This document shows positions 17,656 through 26,333 of a stretch of DNA of 35,261 bases, piece after piece. The stretch spans positions 1 through 35,261 of the forward strand of contig JARLHM010000083.1 of NCBI GenBank assembly GCA_031292235.1, given 5' to 3'. The notes below the pieces were generated by a model, which was not told where the DNA came from, did no database searches, and was given only the letters and a program-made list of their open reading frames with translations. Position numbers and translations under genes: made by a program. How positions within the stretch are numbered: the first letter of the stretch is position 1; every line of letters begins with the position of its first letter. The stretch is from Syntrophaceae bacterium. Lineage in GTDB: Bacteria > Desulfobacterota > Desulfomonilia > Desulfomonilales > Desulfomonilaceae.

Positions 17656-19497
17656 TCATTCCCGAGGATCACCCGGATCGGGGAGCCCGTAATATCTGCA
17701 AATTATCTTTCTTGCGAGAGGGGCCGCTGTCTTTCCTCCTCCACCTCCATGTTCTATGACTACCACAACCGCAATCTTTTTAGGCTGATTATCAACAAAC
17801 GCCACAAACATCGCGTGTGATCTTTCATGATATGGGATGTCATCATCAGACTTTGTTTTTTCTCTGGCGCTGATAACCTGGGAAGTGCCTGTTTTTGCAT
17901 AAACACTTAACCCAGGAATCCTACATTTGCGACCAGTGCCGGATTTATCCTCAACCACATCACGCATGGCTTTTCTAATCAGAGACCAGTTGTGAGGGTC
18001 TGGATTCATCTTCCACCTAACTACCGGCGTTTGCTGAAAAATTGCTGAGCCGTCCCTAGATCTGATCTCCTCAACCAAATATGGCCTCATTACGTTTCCA
18101 CCGTTGTCCAATGCAGCGGTCATCATGGCGAGCTGGATAGGCGTTGTCAGAGTATAGCCCTGCCCTATGCCGATTGTGACATTCTCGCCATCCTTTACAA
18201 ACGTCCCATAATTCCTTTCTTTCCAGAAATTTGTAGGAATAAGGCCCGGCAATTCTTGGGACAATTCCAGCCCGGTAGGTTTTCCCAGACCAAACAGGGA
18301 CGCGTACTTGGCCATCCTGTCGGCGCCCAATTTTAAACCCAGTTCGTAAAAATACACGTCGCAAGATTCAACTATTGCTCTGTGAAAATTCACACGGCCG
18401 TGACCATGCTGCTTCCAACACCTGTAAACTTGTCCCCCAAGCTCCATTTCGCCAGAACAAAAAATGTTCCGGTCCGGTGTTATGACTCCCTCGGAAAGCC
18501 CGGCGAGCGCCGTGACCAGTTTAAATGTACTGGCCGGCGGATAAAGCCCTCTTATGGATCGGTTTTCCAAAGGGTGAAGAGGATCGCTGTTAAGGGACTT
18601 CCAGTTGAGTTCTGAAATAGACGGGGAAAATAAATTCGGATCATAACCCGGCTTGCTCACCATCGCAAGGACACGCCCCGTGTCAGGATCTACAACTATA
18701 ACAGACCCCGCTCTCTCCGTGAATTTATCTTCGACGAATTTCTGAAAAGAAGCGTCTATGGTAAGTACAATATCGGCTCCGGACTTTGCCGGTTTCCTCG
18801 TAAGGCTCGCCAGGTGACGACCCTTGGCGTCGATTTCGATCTGTTCCCAACCTTCTTCACCCCTAAGATAAGTCTCATATTCTCGCTCTATACCCGTTTT
18901 GCCCACGTAGTCCCCCGGTCTATAACCGACTCGTCCAACCTTCTCCAGTTCAGGGCTCGATATTTCCCCTGTGACTCCAATCACATGGCAGAGAAGGTCC
19001 CCACACGGATAATACCTGTATGGCCACGCATCGAGAGATACGCCTTTCAATTCATGCGAATGCGCCTTTATAAGTGAAACTTCTTCCAAGCTTATGTTCT
19101 TTTTGATCGGAAAAGACATGAATCTTGGGGCAAGCAAGCTTTTCTCAATAACACTTCTCATTTTTTCCGGAGAAAACCCTAACACATCAGAGTAGGTTTC
19201 GATGATTTCCCGCCCGCTTTTTATAGTTCCAGGAACAATCGATAAGGTGAAACTGGGGCTATTTTCCGCAAGGGCTTTGCCGTTCCTGTCAAGGATAGCG
19301 CCTCGAGGTGGGGATAAGCGCAGTAATCTAATCCTGTTCTCAATCGCCATATCGTCAAAGGATTCCCCCATGATTAGTTGAAGACTCCAAAGCCGAATTA
19401 GGAGAATCGCCATTACGATCCAGACAATCGAGGAAAAGATTACTACACGGGACTTGTAATAATCCTGAGGGACAAGATTGCTGCGCAGCTCCGCCAC
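17656..19497 (-). CDS. mrdA: Penicillin-binding protein 2 (elongation transpeptidase)
   Basis: PBP2 cross-links peptidoglycan during elongation, anchored in the inner membrane and acting in the periplasm. One N-terminal membrane span (VVIFSSIVWIVMAILLIRLWSLQLI) precedes the dimerisation domain (PPRGAILDRNGKALAENSP) and the transpeptidase domain with Ser323 in ASTFK, SCD at 378-380 and Lys535 in KTGT. The start is moved from the TTG at 19521 to GTG 19497: this overlaps the mreD stop as TAGTG, and GGAG lies seven bases upstream. The usual 600-650 residue length is kept (613). Confidence 0.96.
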   Translation of the reverse strand: MAELRSNLVPQDYYKSRVVIFSSIVWIVMAILLIRLWSLQLIMGESFDDMAIENRIRLLRLSPPRGAILDRNGKALAENSPSFTLSIVPGTIKSGREIIETYSDVLGFSPEKMRSVIEKSLLAPRFMSFPIKKNISLEEVSLIKAHSHELKGVSLDAWPYRYYPCGDLLCHVIGVTGEISSPELEKVGRVGYRPGDYVGKTGIEREYETYLRGEEGWEQIEIDAKGRHLASLTRKPAKSGADIVLTIDASFQKFVEDKFTERAGSVIVVDPDTGRVLAMVSKPGYDPNLFSPSISELNWKSLNSDPLHPLENRSIRGLYPPASTFKLVTALAGLSEGVITPDRNIFCSGEMELGGQVYRCWKQHGHGRVNFHRAIVESCDVYFYELGLKLGADRMAKYASLFGLGKPTGLELSQELPGLIPTNFWKERNYGTFVKDGENVTIGIGQGYTLTTPIQLAMMTAALDNGGNVMRPYLVEEIRSRDGSAIFQQTPVVRWKMNPDPHNWSLIRKAMRDVVEDKSGTGRKCRIPGLSVYAKTGTSQVISAREKTKSDDDIPYHERSHAMFVAFVDNQPKKIAVVVVIEHGGGGGKTAAPLARKIICRYYGLPDPGDPRE

Positions 19498-19997
19498 TAG
19501 GCCGCTCCAATGAGTCTGCAATAACCTTTCCAGGAGCTATCCAGAAGAGGTTTCAAGAGTATCAGACATAGAGACGTTGAAATAGTTTTCACAATTACAA
19601 ATTTCATGATCACGGGTTCAAACAGGATTTGCCCTCCAAGCCAACGGGCCACGAAGACAATACAGAAAGAAATGAAACATGTGAGAATCGTGATGGACCA
19701 ACTCAGTCCAAAACTCTCTACGTCGAAATTCAAGCTGATGTACGCCGAGAACATGAAAGCGGCGAGATATATGACAGGAAATAGCCCCAGCGGGGCGCCG
19801 GACAACAAATCTTCAACAATCCCTAGAAAAAAAACCGAAAAGAGTCCGGATACGTAGTCACCCTTGAGTCCGATCCAAATGACTAACAAAAGCTCCAAAT
19901 CAGGCTTGTAATCAGGGGGAAAGATCTGGCCTAACACGCAACACTGGACAACTAACAGCGACACACCAACAACAGCAAAAAAAATCAGTTCCTTCAA
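19497..19997 (-). CDS. mreD: Rod shape-determining protein MreD
   Basis: MreD is a small polytopic membrane protein of the Rod complex. The 166 residues contain about five hydrophobic segments, including LLLVIWIGLKGDYVSGLFSVFFLGIVEDLLSGAPLGLFPVIYLAAFMFSAYI, in which the GxxxDLLSGxPxG motif is the family signature. It starts with TTG and its first bases overlap the mreC stop (TTGA), and it ends in a TAGTG overlap with mrdA, indicating translational coupling along the operon. Confidence 0.93.
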   Translation of the reverse strand: MKELIFFAVVGVSLLVVQCCVLGQIFPPDYKPDLELLLVIWIGLKGDYVSGLFSVFFLGIVEDLLSGAPLGLFPVIYLAAFMFSAYISLNFDVESFGLSWSITILTCFISFCIVFVARWLGGQILFEPVIMKFVIVKTISTSLCLILLKPLLDSSWKGYCRLIGAA

Positions 19998-20839
19998 TGT
20001 TTGCTCTCTAAACCGGGCTCTATAGAAAATCCCCCCTGAATACCGAGTATTACAACTACTTCTTCAATTTCTGAAAGCTTTGCGGCCGGGGTCACAACAG
20101 CCTCCAAAAACAGACCATGCTCAGATGATCTGATGGACTGAATCATTCCCACTATCAGCCCTCTTGGAAATATCCCATCTAGGCCCGAAGTTACGACAAG
20201 GTCTCCTTCCTTGATTTGCGCTCCCTTGTTCACATATTGAAGCAAACAGGAGTAAGAATAGGACCCGCTGAGCAATCCCCTATCACGAGTCCTCTCTACC
20301 CGGCAGTCCACGGACATGCCGGGATCTGTAATCATCATTACTTGAGCCATCACGGTCGAGGATCTGCTTATCTTGCCTACAATCCCTTCTGGAACAGTTA
20401 CCGGCATATCCGGCAGCACGCCGTCATCGGACCCTTTGTTGATCAGAACAGTCCTAAAGAATCCTGAAGCGTCTTGACCAATTATTTGAGCGACCAGGGT
20501 TGGGAAATCAAGTCTACTTTTGAGTTCAAGGACTTTTGTCAATCTCTTGTTCTCGAGTTCCTTTTCTCTTAAAGATACAATTTGGGCGCGCAACCTACGA
20601 ACTTCTTGAGTCAAGTCCCTGTTTTCTCGGCCAACATTGACCAGCCACAAATATGAATTGAATAGACCCGCTGCCCTTTCCTGAATAAAAGTCACGGTCT
20701 GGTTGATCGGCTTGAAAACAGAATAAATCACGCTCATGAAGGTCCCACTCTGTCCTTTTTCAAAAGATGAGAAAAGCATTATGAGACCTAGGCTCACTAG
20801 GATGACCGCTATGATTAAATCTCTTATGGATCGAGGCAT
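19994..20839 (-). CDS. mreC: Rod shape-determining protein MreC
   Basis: MreC is a bitopic inner-membrane protein whose periplasmic part scaffolds PBP2 and RodA. The 281 residues show one N-terminal span (LIIAVILVSLGLIMLFSS), a coiled-coil segment with NRDLTQEVRRLRAQIVSLREKELENKRLTKVLELKSR, and the beta-barrel part ARIIGQDASGFFRTVLINKG-like (here AQIIGQDASGFFRTVLINKG), GIVGKISRSSTVMAQVMMITDPGMSVDCRVERTRDRGLLSG and DLVVTSGLDGIFPRGLIVG. It lies 160 bases after mreB. Confidence 0.96.
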   Translation of the reverse strand: MPRSIRDLIIAVILVSLGLIMLFSSFEKGQSGTFMSVIYSVFKPINQTVTFIQERAAGLFNSYLWLVNVGRENRDLTQEVRRLRAQIVSLREKELENKRLTKVLELKSRLDFPTLVAQIIGQDASGFFRTVLINKGSDDGVLPDMPVTVPEGIVGKISRSSTVMAQVMMITDPGMSVDCRVERTRDRGLLSGSYSYSCLLQYVNKGAQIKEGDLVVTSGLDGIFPRGLIVGMIQSIRSSEHGLFLEAVVTPAAKLSEIEEVVVILGIQGGFSIEPGLESKH

Positions 20840-20998
20840 ATAAAAAGGGCGGATAACTGATATCAGAAATTAAAACCATCCGCAAAAATTGACGAATGGA
20901 GTCCAAGACAGGGGCTGAAAAATATGGGGTCCAGAATTGATGACATTAGCTTCATTGTAAACTAAGCAATCCGTTACTGCGCAACCTTATGCGCTTGT
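20840..20998. other. mreB-mreC intergenic gap
   Basis: A 159-base gap on the leading side of mreC. Read on the minus strand it holds TTGCGG and TATCAG at 17-base spacing, which could be a secondary mreC promoter, but the match is weak. No terminator is visible, so mreB transcription can run into mreC. Confidence 0.35.
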
Positions 20999-22036
20999 TT
21001 AGGCCCTCATTAACACATCCCGGTATAGATCGAAGTTTTCAAATACGATCCCGGAGCCAAGAACCACAGTTGAAAGAGGATCATCAGCCACAACCACCGG
21101 GAGGCCGGTTTCCCGTCGTATTACCTCGTCAAGGTTTTTCAATAGCGAACCCCCTCCAGTCAAAACAATTCCACGATCTACTATATCGGAGGCAAGTTCC
21201 GGAGGTGTCTGCTCCAAAGCCGTTTTTATCGTCTCCAGTATCGCTCTGACGGGTCCTGAAATTGCCTCTGTGACTTCACTGGACCGTAATGGTATGACTT
21301 TGGGGACACCGGCTATGAGATCACGTCCTTTCACTTCGATAACCATTTCGTCATTTGTATGGCAGGCGCTCCCAATCAGCATCTTGACCATTTCACCGGT
21401 CCTTTCGCCAATGAGCAAACTGTATTTGTGCTTCACATATTTTATTATGTCACTATCAATTTTGTCCCCAGCTACTCGTAGAGACTTGGCGTAAACGATG
21501 TCAGACATTGATATGACAGCCACTTCGGTTGTTCCTCCCCCGATATCTACTATCATATTGGCGGTAGGCTCTGTGATTGGAAGATTAGCGCCTATTGCTG
21601 CGGCAATCGGTTCCTCAATCAAATAAACATCACGCGCTCCCGCGCTTTCGGCGGCTTCTCGCACTGCCCGCATTTCCACCTGAGTGACACCAGCAGGCAC
21701 ACATACGATTATTCGCGGTTTCACGAACATCCTGCGCTTGTGAATGCGAAATATGAAGTGCTTCAACATGGCTTCAGTCACTTCGAAATCAGCGATCACC
21801 CCGTCTTTCAGTGGACGTATAGCCTTAATGTTGTCCGGCGTACGCCCAACCATTTTTTTTGCGTCAGTCCCTACAGCCACAATTCTCGGACCACGTCTCA
21901 GGTCCATCTTGACAGCCACGACAGACGGTTCAGACAAAATGACCCCTTTACCGCGGACGTAGACGAGAGTATTGGCCGTACCCAAGTCTATCGCCATGTC
22001 GTTAGAGAAAATTCTCGATAGCCAGTTGGAGATCAT
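20999..22036 (-). CDS. mreB: Rod shape-determining actin homologue MreB
   Basis: MreB polymerises under the membrane and directs the elongation machinery. The 345 residues are normal. Actin-fold signatures are present: DLGTANTLVYVRGKG (phosphate 1), VIVCVPAGVTQVEMRAVREAAESAGARDVYLIEEPIAAAIGANLPI, IVDIGGGTTEVAVISMSDIV (phosphate 2) and GIVLTGGGSLLKNLDEVI. The short N-terminal MISNWLSRIF is the membrane-contacting amphipathic segment. It is the first gene of the elongation cluster, with a purine-rich AGAAGAAAA before the ATG. Confidence 0.98.
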   Translation of the reverse strand: MISNWLSRIFSNDMAIDLGTANTLVYVRGKGVILSEPSVVAVKMDLRRGPRIVAVGTDAKKMVGRTPDNIKAIRPLKDGVIADFEVTEAMLKHFIFRIHKRRMFVKPRIIVCVPAGVTQVEMRAVREAAESAGARDVYLIEEPIAAAIGANLPITEPTANMIVDIGGGTTEVAVISMSDIVYAKSLRVAGDKIDSDIIKYVKHKYSLLIGERTGEMVKMLIGSACHTNDEMVIEVKGRDLIAGVPKVIPLRSSEVTEAISGPVRAILETIKTALEQTPPELASDIVDRGIVLTGGGSLLKNLDEVIRRETGLPVVVADDPLSTVVLGSGIVFENFDLYRDVLMRA

Positions 22037-22082
22037 TTTTCTTCTAAAAAACCAATTCTTTTAAACATGAATAAGCGATTGG

Positions 22083-22111
22083 ACAATAACAGACACTTAG
22101 ACGTCGATCAA
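22083..22111 (-). promoter_or_regulatory. Candidate mreB promoter
   Basis: On the minus strand TTGATC and TATTGT are separated by 17 bases, about 47 bases before the mreB start. This fits a promoter in the divergent region between mreB and the PpiD-like gene. Confidence 0.45.
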
Positions 22112-22202
22112 GCGTCCTAATTGATCTTATATTGTTAAGGAGCGTCCTGTCTTCAAAAAAAACTGGAAACATTGTATGAATAAAGCTTGAGAAGCGTCTC
22201 CA

Positions 22203-22231
22203 TTGACTTAAAGATCATATGATCCTATTAT
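22203..22231 (+). promoter_or_regulatory. Promoter of the PpiD-like gene
   Basis: TTGACT and TATTAT are separated by exactly 17 bases. The -10 lies inside the longest reading frame from 22219, so a transcript starting near 22238 cannot use the upstream ATG. This supports GTG 22270 as the true start. Confidence 0.65.
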
Positions 22232-22269
22232 CGCATCTCGAAGATTGCCCCTTCAGAAAGGAGAAGCCT

Positions 22270-24174
22270 GTGCTGGACATGATGAGGCGACACGCCAGCT
22301 CTTGGATAATCAAAGTTGCGCTCGGCGGAATTATTATCGTTTTCATTTTCTTTTTTGGATGGGGTGGACCAACAAATAGAGATCATGACTACGCTGCTAA
22401 GGTCAATGACCAAGTCATTGGTTATGATCATTTTTATAATACCTATCAGACAGAGGTAGAAAAAATCCGTCTAAGATTCCGGGATGCCATGCCTCCCGAT
22501 CTTCTGGAACGTCTAAATTTGAAAAAGAACGTTCTTGATCGCATGATAGATCAACAAATCCTTATTCAGGAGGCCAGTAAACTTGGTTTGTTTGTTAACG
22601 AATCTGATGTAAGAAACCAAATACTATCCGATCCTAGTTTCCAAAGAAACGGCGGTTTCGATCCGGAAATTTACAAGATGTATCTCAGTTCGGTCAAGAT
22701 GAGCCCTGACACTTACGAGCAAACATTAAAGCAGGAATTATTGGCGGAACAGGTCGCTGAGCTTATAACCAACTCTGTAAAGACAGACCCGAAAGAACTT
22801 CGAACGCTTTGGCATTTCCAAAATGACAAGATGACTCTCAAACTTCTAGTCGTAAAGCCAGATGAGACAAAAGACAAATCGACTGTTGATGAGAAGGCTT
22901 TGGAGAACTATTTCAAACGAAATGAGTCAAGGTATCAAATCCCGGCTTCGGCCAAAATAGATTATGTTTGGTTTTCGTGGAAGGACCTCCTCAAAGATTG
23001 TGTGGTAACCGATGAAGATGCTGAAGCCTTTTACAAACTGAACCGGAAGGAATTTGTTGTCCCGGAGAAAGTTAAAATTGGTCAGATCTTGTTAAAAGTC
23101 CCGGAAAAGGCTTCGGACCAAGAAAAGGAAGCTATCAAGGAAAAGGCCTCCAAAATGGAACAGGAGTTAAAAAACGGCGCCAACTTTCAGAAACTCGCCA
23201 AAGCCAATTCTGAGGATCAAACCACTGCATCAAAGGGGGGCGATTTAGGTTGGGTCACAAGAGGCTCACTGGATCCAAAGATCGAAGAAGAGGCGTTCAA
23301 ACTGAACAAAGGTGAGATTTCACCGCCGATTTTTACGGATCACGGCTATCACCTGATCCTTGTTCAGGACAAAGTTGACGAGTCCGACAAGCCATTTCCC
23401 GAGGTTAAAGACGAAATTGTCCAGCGTTTGAAAGAAGAGCAGGCCAAGAAAAAGATAGGGAAATTCGCTGATGATTTTTACGAACAGGTCTATAGGTCGG
23501 AAAATCTGCCGGGACAGGCCAAGAAATTTGGGTTAAAGGTCGAAATAGCTGATTCAATCACCAAAGAGAGTGGTATCCCTGGCGTAGTTGATGACCCGAA
23601 TTTTTCCCAGGAAATATTTGAATTGAAAACGGCTGAAGTTTCAAAATTGTTACACAATGGAGACAATTACCTTGTTGCCCAGCTCCTGGAAAAAATGCCG
23701 GAGAGAATTCCTTCTCTTTCCGAAGTTAGAAGCCTTGTAGTGATGGATTATCATAAGGACCAGGCCATGGCGGCTGCGGTAAAAAAAGCGGACGGATTGA
23801 TCGCAGCTATAAGCAAGGATTTGGCGGAAGCGGACAATATCGCCAAAGAAAACAACTTGACTTGGGAGACATTAGATCCAGTTTCAAGAACCGCCGGCTT
23901 CGTTCCGCAGCTCGGCAAATCGAACCAAGTGTCAGAAATGCTGACGTCAATATCCCAAGCGTCTCCTGTGTACCAGACACCCATTACTACATCTACCGGG
24001 GTAGCAATAGTCAGATTGGCAAAAGTTGATCCTGCAAGCGAAGAGGACTATGAAAAGGGGGCGACCGAATTCAGAAACTGGGTGTTGGAAGTACGCAGAA
24101 CGGAATTTTTAAAGGGATGGTTAAGAATGTTGCGTGATCGATCGAATATTGATATAAACCAAAAACTCCTGTAG
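22270..24174 (+). CDS. PpiD-type periplasmic chaperone with peptidyl-prolyl isomerase domain
   Basis: An inner-membrane-anchored folding factor acting on exported proteins in the periplasm. One N-terminal span (WIIKVALGGIIIVFIFFFGWGG) is followed by a SurA-like helical chaperone domain (VNDQVIGYDHFYNTYQTEVEKIR to about residue 180), a parvulin domain near 265-380 (KIGQILLKVPEKA... FQKLAKANSEDQTTASKGGDLGWVTRGSLDPKIEEEAFKLNKGEISPPIFTDHGYHLILVQDK) and a C-terminal chaperone half. I set the start at GTG 22270, with AAGGAG six bases upstream and downstream of the promoter -10; the ATG at 22219 would lie before the transcription start. The length is 634 residues, as in PpiD. Confidence 0.93.
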   Translation: MLDMMRRHASSWIIKVALGGIIIVFIFFFGWGGPTNRDHDYAAKVNDQVIGYDHFYNTYQTEVEKIRLRFRDAMPPDLLERLNLKKNVLDRMIDQQILIQEASKLGLFVNESDVRNQILSDPSFQRNGGFDPEIYKMYLSSVKMSPDTYEQTLKQELLAEQVAELITNSVKTDPKELRTLWHFQNDKMTLKLLVVKPDETKDKSTVDEKALENYFKRNESRYQIPASAKIDYVWFSWKDLLKDCVVTDEDAEAFYKLNRKEFVVPEKVKIGQILLKVPEKASDQEKEAIKEKASKMEQELKNGANFQKLAKANSEDQTTASKGGDLGWVTRGSLDPKIEEEAFKLNKGEISPPIFTDHGYHLILVQDKVDESDKPFPEVKDEIVQRLKEEQAKKKIGKFADDFYEQVYRSENLPGQAKKFGLKVEIADSITKESGIPGVVDDPNFSQEIFELKTAEVSKLLHNGDNYLVAQLLEKMPERIPSLSEVRSLVVMDYHKDQAMAAAVKKADGLIAAISKDLAEADNIAKENNLTWETLDPVSRTAGFVPQLGKSNQVSEMLTSISQASPVYQTPITTSTGVAIVRLAKVDPASEEDYEKGATEFRNWVLEVRRTEFLKGWLRMLRDRSNIDINQKLL

Positions 24175-24187
24175 AATTTTTTCGTGC

Positions 24188-24215
24188 AATCCCTACAAGG
24201 GGTTGATAATATTTT
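24188..24215 (+). terminator. Weak terminator candidate after the PpiD-like gene
   Basis: AATCCCT pairs with AGGGGTT (one G-U) around a three-base loop, followed by a short AT-rich tail with TTTT. It lies 13 bases after the stop codon and before the tRNA promoter. Confidence 0.35.
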
Positions 24216-24234
24216 CTGCAGTCACGCTATACAC

Positions 24235-24263
24235 TTGACATTAACTCAGCCCGCTGTTAATCT
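24235..24263 (+). promoter_or_regulatory. Promoter of tRNA-Gly
   Basis: A perfect TTGACA and TAATCT are separated by 17 bases. The predicted start lies only a few bases before the mature tRNA 5' end at 24272. Confidence 0.6.
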
Positions 24264-24271
24264 TTGGTTAT

Positions 24272-24347
24272 GCGGGCATAGCTCAGTTGGTAGAGTGCAA
24301 GCTTCCCAAGCTTGATGTCGCGGGTTCGAGCCCCGTTGCCCGCTCCA
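24272..24347 (+). tRNA. tRNA-Gly (anticodon CCC)
   Basis: A complete cloverleaf can be drawn by eye. The acceptor GCGGGCA pairs with TGCCCGC, the D arm is GCTC/GAGT, and the anticodon stem CAAGC/GCTTG closes the loop TTCCCAA, giving anticodon CCC. The T arm is GCGGG/CCCGT with loop TTCGAGC. The variable loop has five bases, U73 is the discriminator and CCA is encoded. It reads GGG codons. It has its own promoter and terminator and lies just before the rimP operon. Confidence 0.95.
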
Positions 24348-24364
24348 GAGAGTGGTTTTTTGCC

Positions 24365-24394
24365 ACCCGGGTTTTTCATAATCCCGGGTTTTTT
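24365..24394 (+). terminator. Intrinsic terminator after tRNA-Gly
   Basis: ACCCGGG pairs perfectly with CCCGGGT around an 11-base loop, followed by a run of six T residues. It lies 18 bases after the tRNA and only about 25-40 bases before rimP. Confidence 0.85.
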
Positions 24395-24402
24395 ATTATA
24401 AA
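24373..24402 (+). promoter_or_regulatory. Possible rimP operon promoter overlapping the terminator
   Basis: TTTTCA and TATAAA are separated by 18 bases, with the -35 in the terminator loop and the -10 just after the T-run. A start near 24409 would leave only about nine bases before TTG 24418 but about 27 before ATG 24436. The -35 is weak. Confidence 0.3.
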
Positions 24403-24435
24403 CAACACGCGATCAGGTTGGCGCGTAAAAAGGAA

Positions 24436-24951
24436 ATGGTTACAAACCGTAAAATTCTGTCGGATCTGTGGACCATGATCGAGCCTGTGCTTGAACCTGA
24501 CGGGATCGAGTTGGTTGAAGTAGAATATTTACTTTTAGGAGGCTCCTGGACCTTGAGGCTATACATCGACACTCCCAATGGAGTAACTATCGATGATTGC
24601 GCAATGGTTAGCAGACAAATCGGCGCCTTGCTCGACATGGAAAACCCGATAGATCATCGCTATAACCTGGAGGTTTCTTCTCCGGGGATAAATCGGGTCA
24701 TGAGGAAACTTCAGGATTTTGAACGATTTTCCGGACGACAGGCCTGGATTAGAACTACGCATAAGATTGACGGCCGAAAAAAATTTTCGGGCGTGCTGAG
24801 AGGAACGCTGGACACTACTGTGCTAATGGAATTGGGAAATGGAGTTGTCGAGATCGACGTGGAAAATATAGAGAAAGCTTATCTAGAGACGCCGCCGGAC
24901 GAAATTTTGCAGCAAGGCCTTCACAAAAAGGCGTTTAGCGTGGGAGGGTGA
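24436..24951 (+). CDS. rimP: Ribosome maturation factor RimP
   Basis: RimP assists 30S subunit maturation in the cytoplasm. The protein shows both domains: N-terminal DLWTMIEPVLEPDGIELVEVEYLLLGGSWTLRLYIDTPNGVTIDDCAMVSRQIGALLDMENPIDHRYNLEVSSPGINRVM and the C-terminal SH3-like part with the RPL motif replaced by RVMRKLQDFERFSGRQ. The start is uncertain: a TTG at 24418 would add six residues (MARKKE). I prefer ATG 24436 because the tRNA terminator and a possible promoter lie so close upstream, but the AAGGA before it is too near to be ideal. It is the first gene of the nusA-infB operon. Confidence 0.92.
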   Translation: MVTNRKILSDLWTMIEPVLEPDGIELVEVEYLLLGGSWTLRLYIDTPNGVTIDDCAMVSRQIGALLDMENPIDHRYNLEVSSPGINRVMRKLQDFERFSGRQAWIRTTHKIDGRKKFSGVLRGTLDTTVLMELGNGVVEIDVENIEKAYLETPPDEILQQGLHKKAFSVGG

Positions 24952-24953
24952 CC

Positions 24954-26279
24954 ATGGGAAGTTTGGACCGAATGATTGATCAAGTGGCCAAAGAGAAGGG
25001 AATTTCGAGAGATACCTTAGTGGAGGCCCTTGAGGCGGCGCTGGTTTCGGCAGCTAGGAAGAGGTTTGGTCCGAAGGTCGAACTGGAAGCGCAATACAGC
25101 GATTCGACTGGAGAAATCGAGGTCTTTCGTTTCAGAGACGTTGTGGCTGAGGTACAAGACGACAGCGTCGAAATTGACCTCGAGACGGCACGGCAGGAAC
25201 TTGATCCCGATGCCGAAATTGGTGATCAGCTAGGCGAAAAAATTGAGGCCGACACGTTTGGTCGCATTGCGGCTCAAACCGCCAAACAGGTCATTATCCA
25301 AAAAGTTAAGGATGCTGAACGGGAGAATATATACGCTGAATATAAGGACCGGAAGGGTGACATAGTTACTGGTATCGTGCAACGATTTGAAAAGAAGAAC
25401 ACCGTTGTGAATCTTGGCCGGGCAGAGGCCATCCTACCTCTTACCGAACAGATCCCCAAGGAAACTTACCGTCAAGGTGACAGAATACGGGCCCTCATTA
25501 TTGATGTCAAACGGACCCAGAAGGACCCTCAAATTATCCTTTCAAGGTCTGATCCTTCTTTTCTTGTAAAGCTTTTTGAACAGGAAGTCCCAGAGATTGC
25601 CGAGGGTATCGTAAAAATCATGTGCGCGGCCAGAGAACCCGGTCAAAGGGCCAAAATCGGTGTGAGGTCTACTGACGCTGATGTTGATCCAGTAGGCGCT
25701 TGTGTAGGTATGAAAGGGTCCAGGGTTCAATCTGTCGTTCAGGAACTCCGTGGCGAAAAAATCGACATCATACCGTGGAATGATGAACCCGCAAGGTTCG
25801 TTTGCAATGCCCTTCAGCCAGCGCAGATTTCCAAAGTCATCATAGATCAGATTTCCAGCACGATGGAAGTGATAGTGGATGATGAACAACTCTCCCTGGC
25901 GATTGGAAAGAAAGGTCAGAATGTAAGACTTGCAGCCCGATTGACCGGTTGGAAAATAGACGTCAGGAGCGAATCCAAAGAGGAAAAGATCACCGGAGAA
26001 TCATTTGAGCGTTTGCTGGCCGTGCACGGGATGGATGAAGAGACTGCAACCATTCTTTTCGATAATGGATATAGGAACCCGGAAGACATCGCCCGAGCCT
26101 CGATAGCGGAATTGACAAGTTTTATGGGAATAACCAATGAAAAGGCCTTGATGTTACAGGAAGGCGCGAACGAATACCTGGCAAGTTCGCCGGAAACGAG
26201 CGCGGAAGCTGAAACCGATGACGAGATTTCCGCTGAATCTCAGGACAATGAAGATGACTCAGCGCAGGCTACGGCCTGA
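24954..26279 (+). CDS. nusA: Transcription termination/antitermination factor NusA
   Basis: NusA binds RNA polymerase and nascent RNA and modulates pausing, termination and antitermination. The domains are in order: N-terminal RNAP-binding domain (about 1-125), S1 (about 130-200, GDIVTGIVQRFEKKNTVVNLGRAEAILPL), KH1 and KH2 (about 225-345, VDPVGACVGMKGSRVQSVVQELRGEKIDII and LAIGKKGQNVRLAARLTGWKIDV) and a single C-terminal helix-hairpin repeat (FERLLAVHGMDEETATILFDNGYRNPEDIARASIAEL). The start is placed at ATG 24954, with GGGAGGG five bases upstream, rather than at the GTG 24948 overlapping the rimP stop. The acidic tail ends in DNEDDSAQATA. Confidence 0.98.
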   Translation: MGSLDRMIDQVAKEKGISRDTLVEALEAALVSAARKRFGPKVELEAQYSDSTGEIEVFRFRDVVAEVQDDSVEIDLETARQELDPDAEIGDQLGEKIEADTFGRIAAQTAKQVIIQKVKDAERENIYAEYKDRKGDIVTGIVQRFEKKNTVVNLGRAEAILPLTEQIPKETYRQGDRIRALIIDVKRTQKDPQIILSRSDPSFLVKLFEQEVPEIAEGIVKIMCAAREPGQRAKIGVRSTDADVDPVGACVGMKGSRVQSVVQELRGEKIDIIPWNDEPARFVCNALQPAQISKVIIDQISSTMEVIVDDEQLSLAIGKKGQNVRLAARLTGWKIDVRSESKEEKITGESFERLLAVHGMDEETATILFDNGYRNPEDIARASIAELTSFMGITNEKALMLQEGANEYLASSPETSAEAETDDEISAESQDNEDDSAQATA

Positions 26280-26333
26280 CAGTTTACCGGAAAACTGGCC
26301 CAGCGCTGGTTGTCTAACCGGATTGACCATAAG

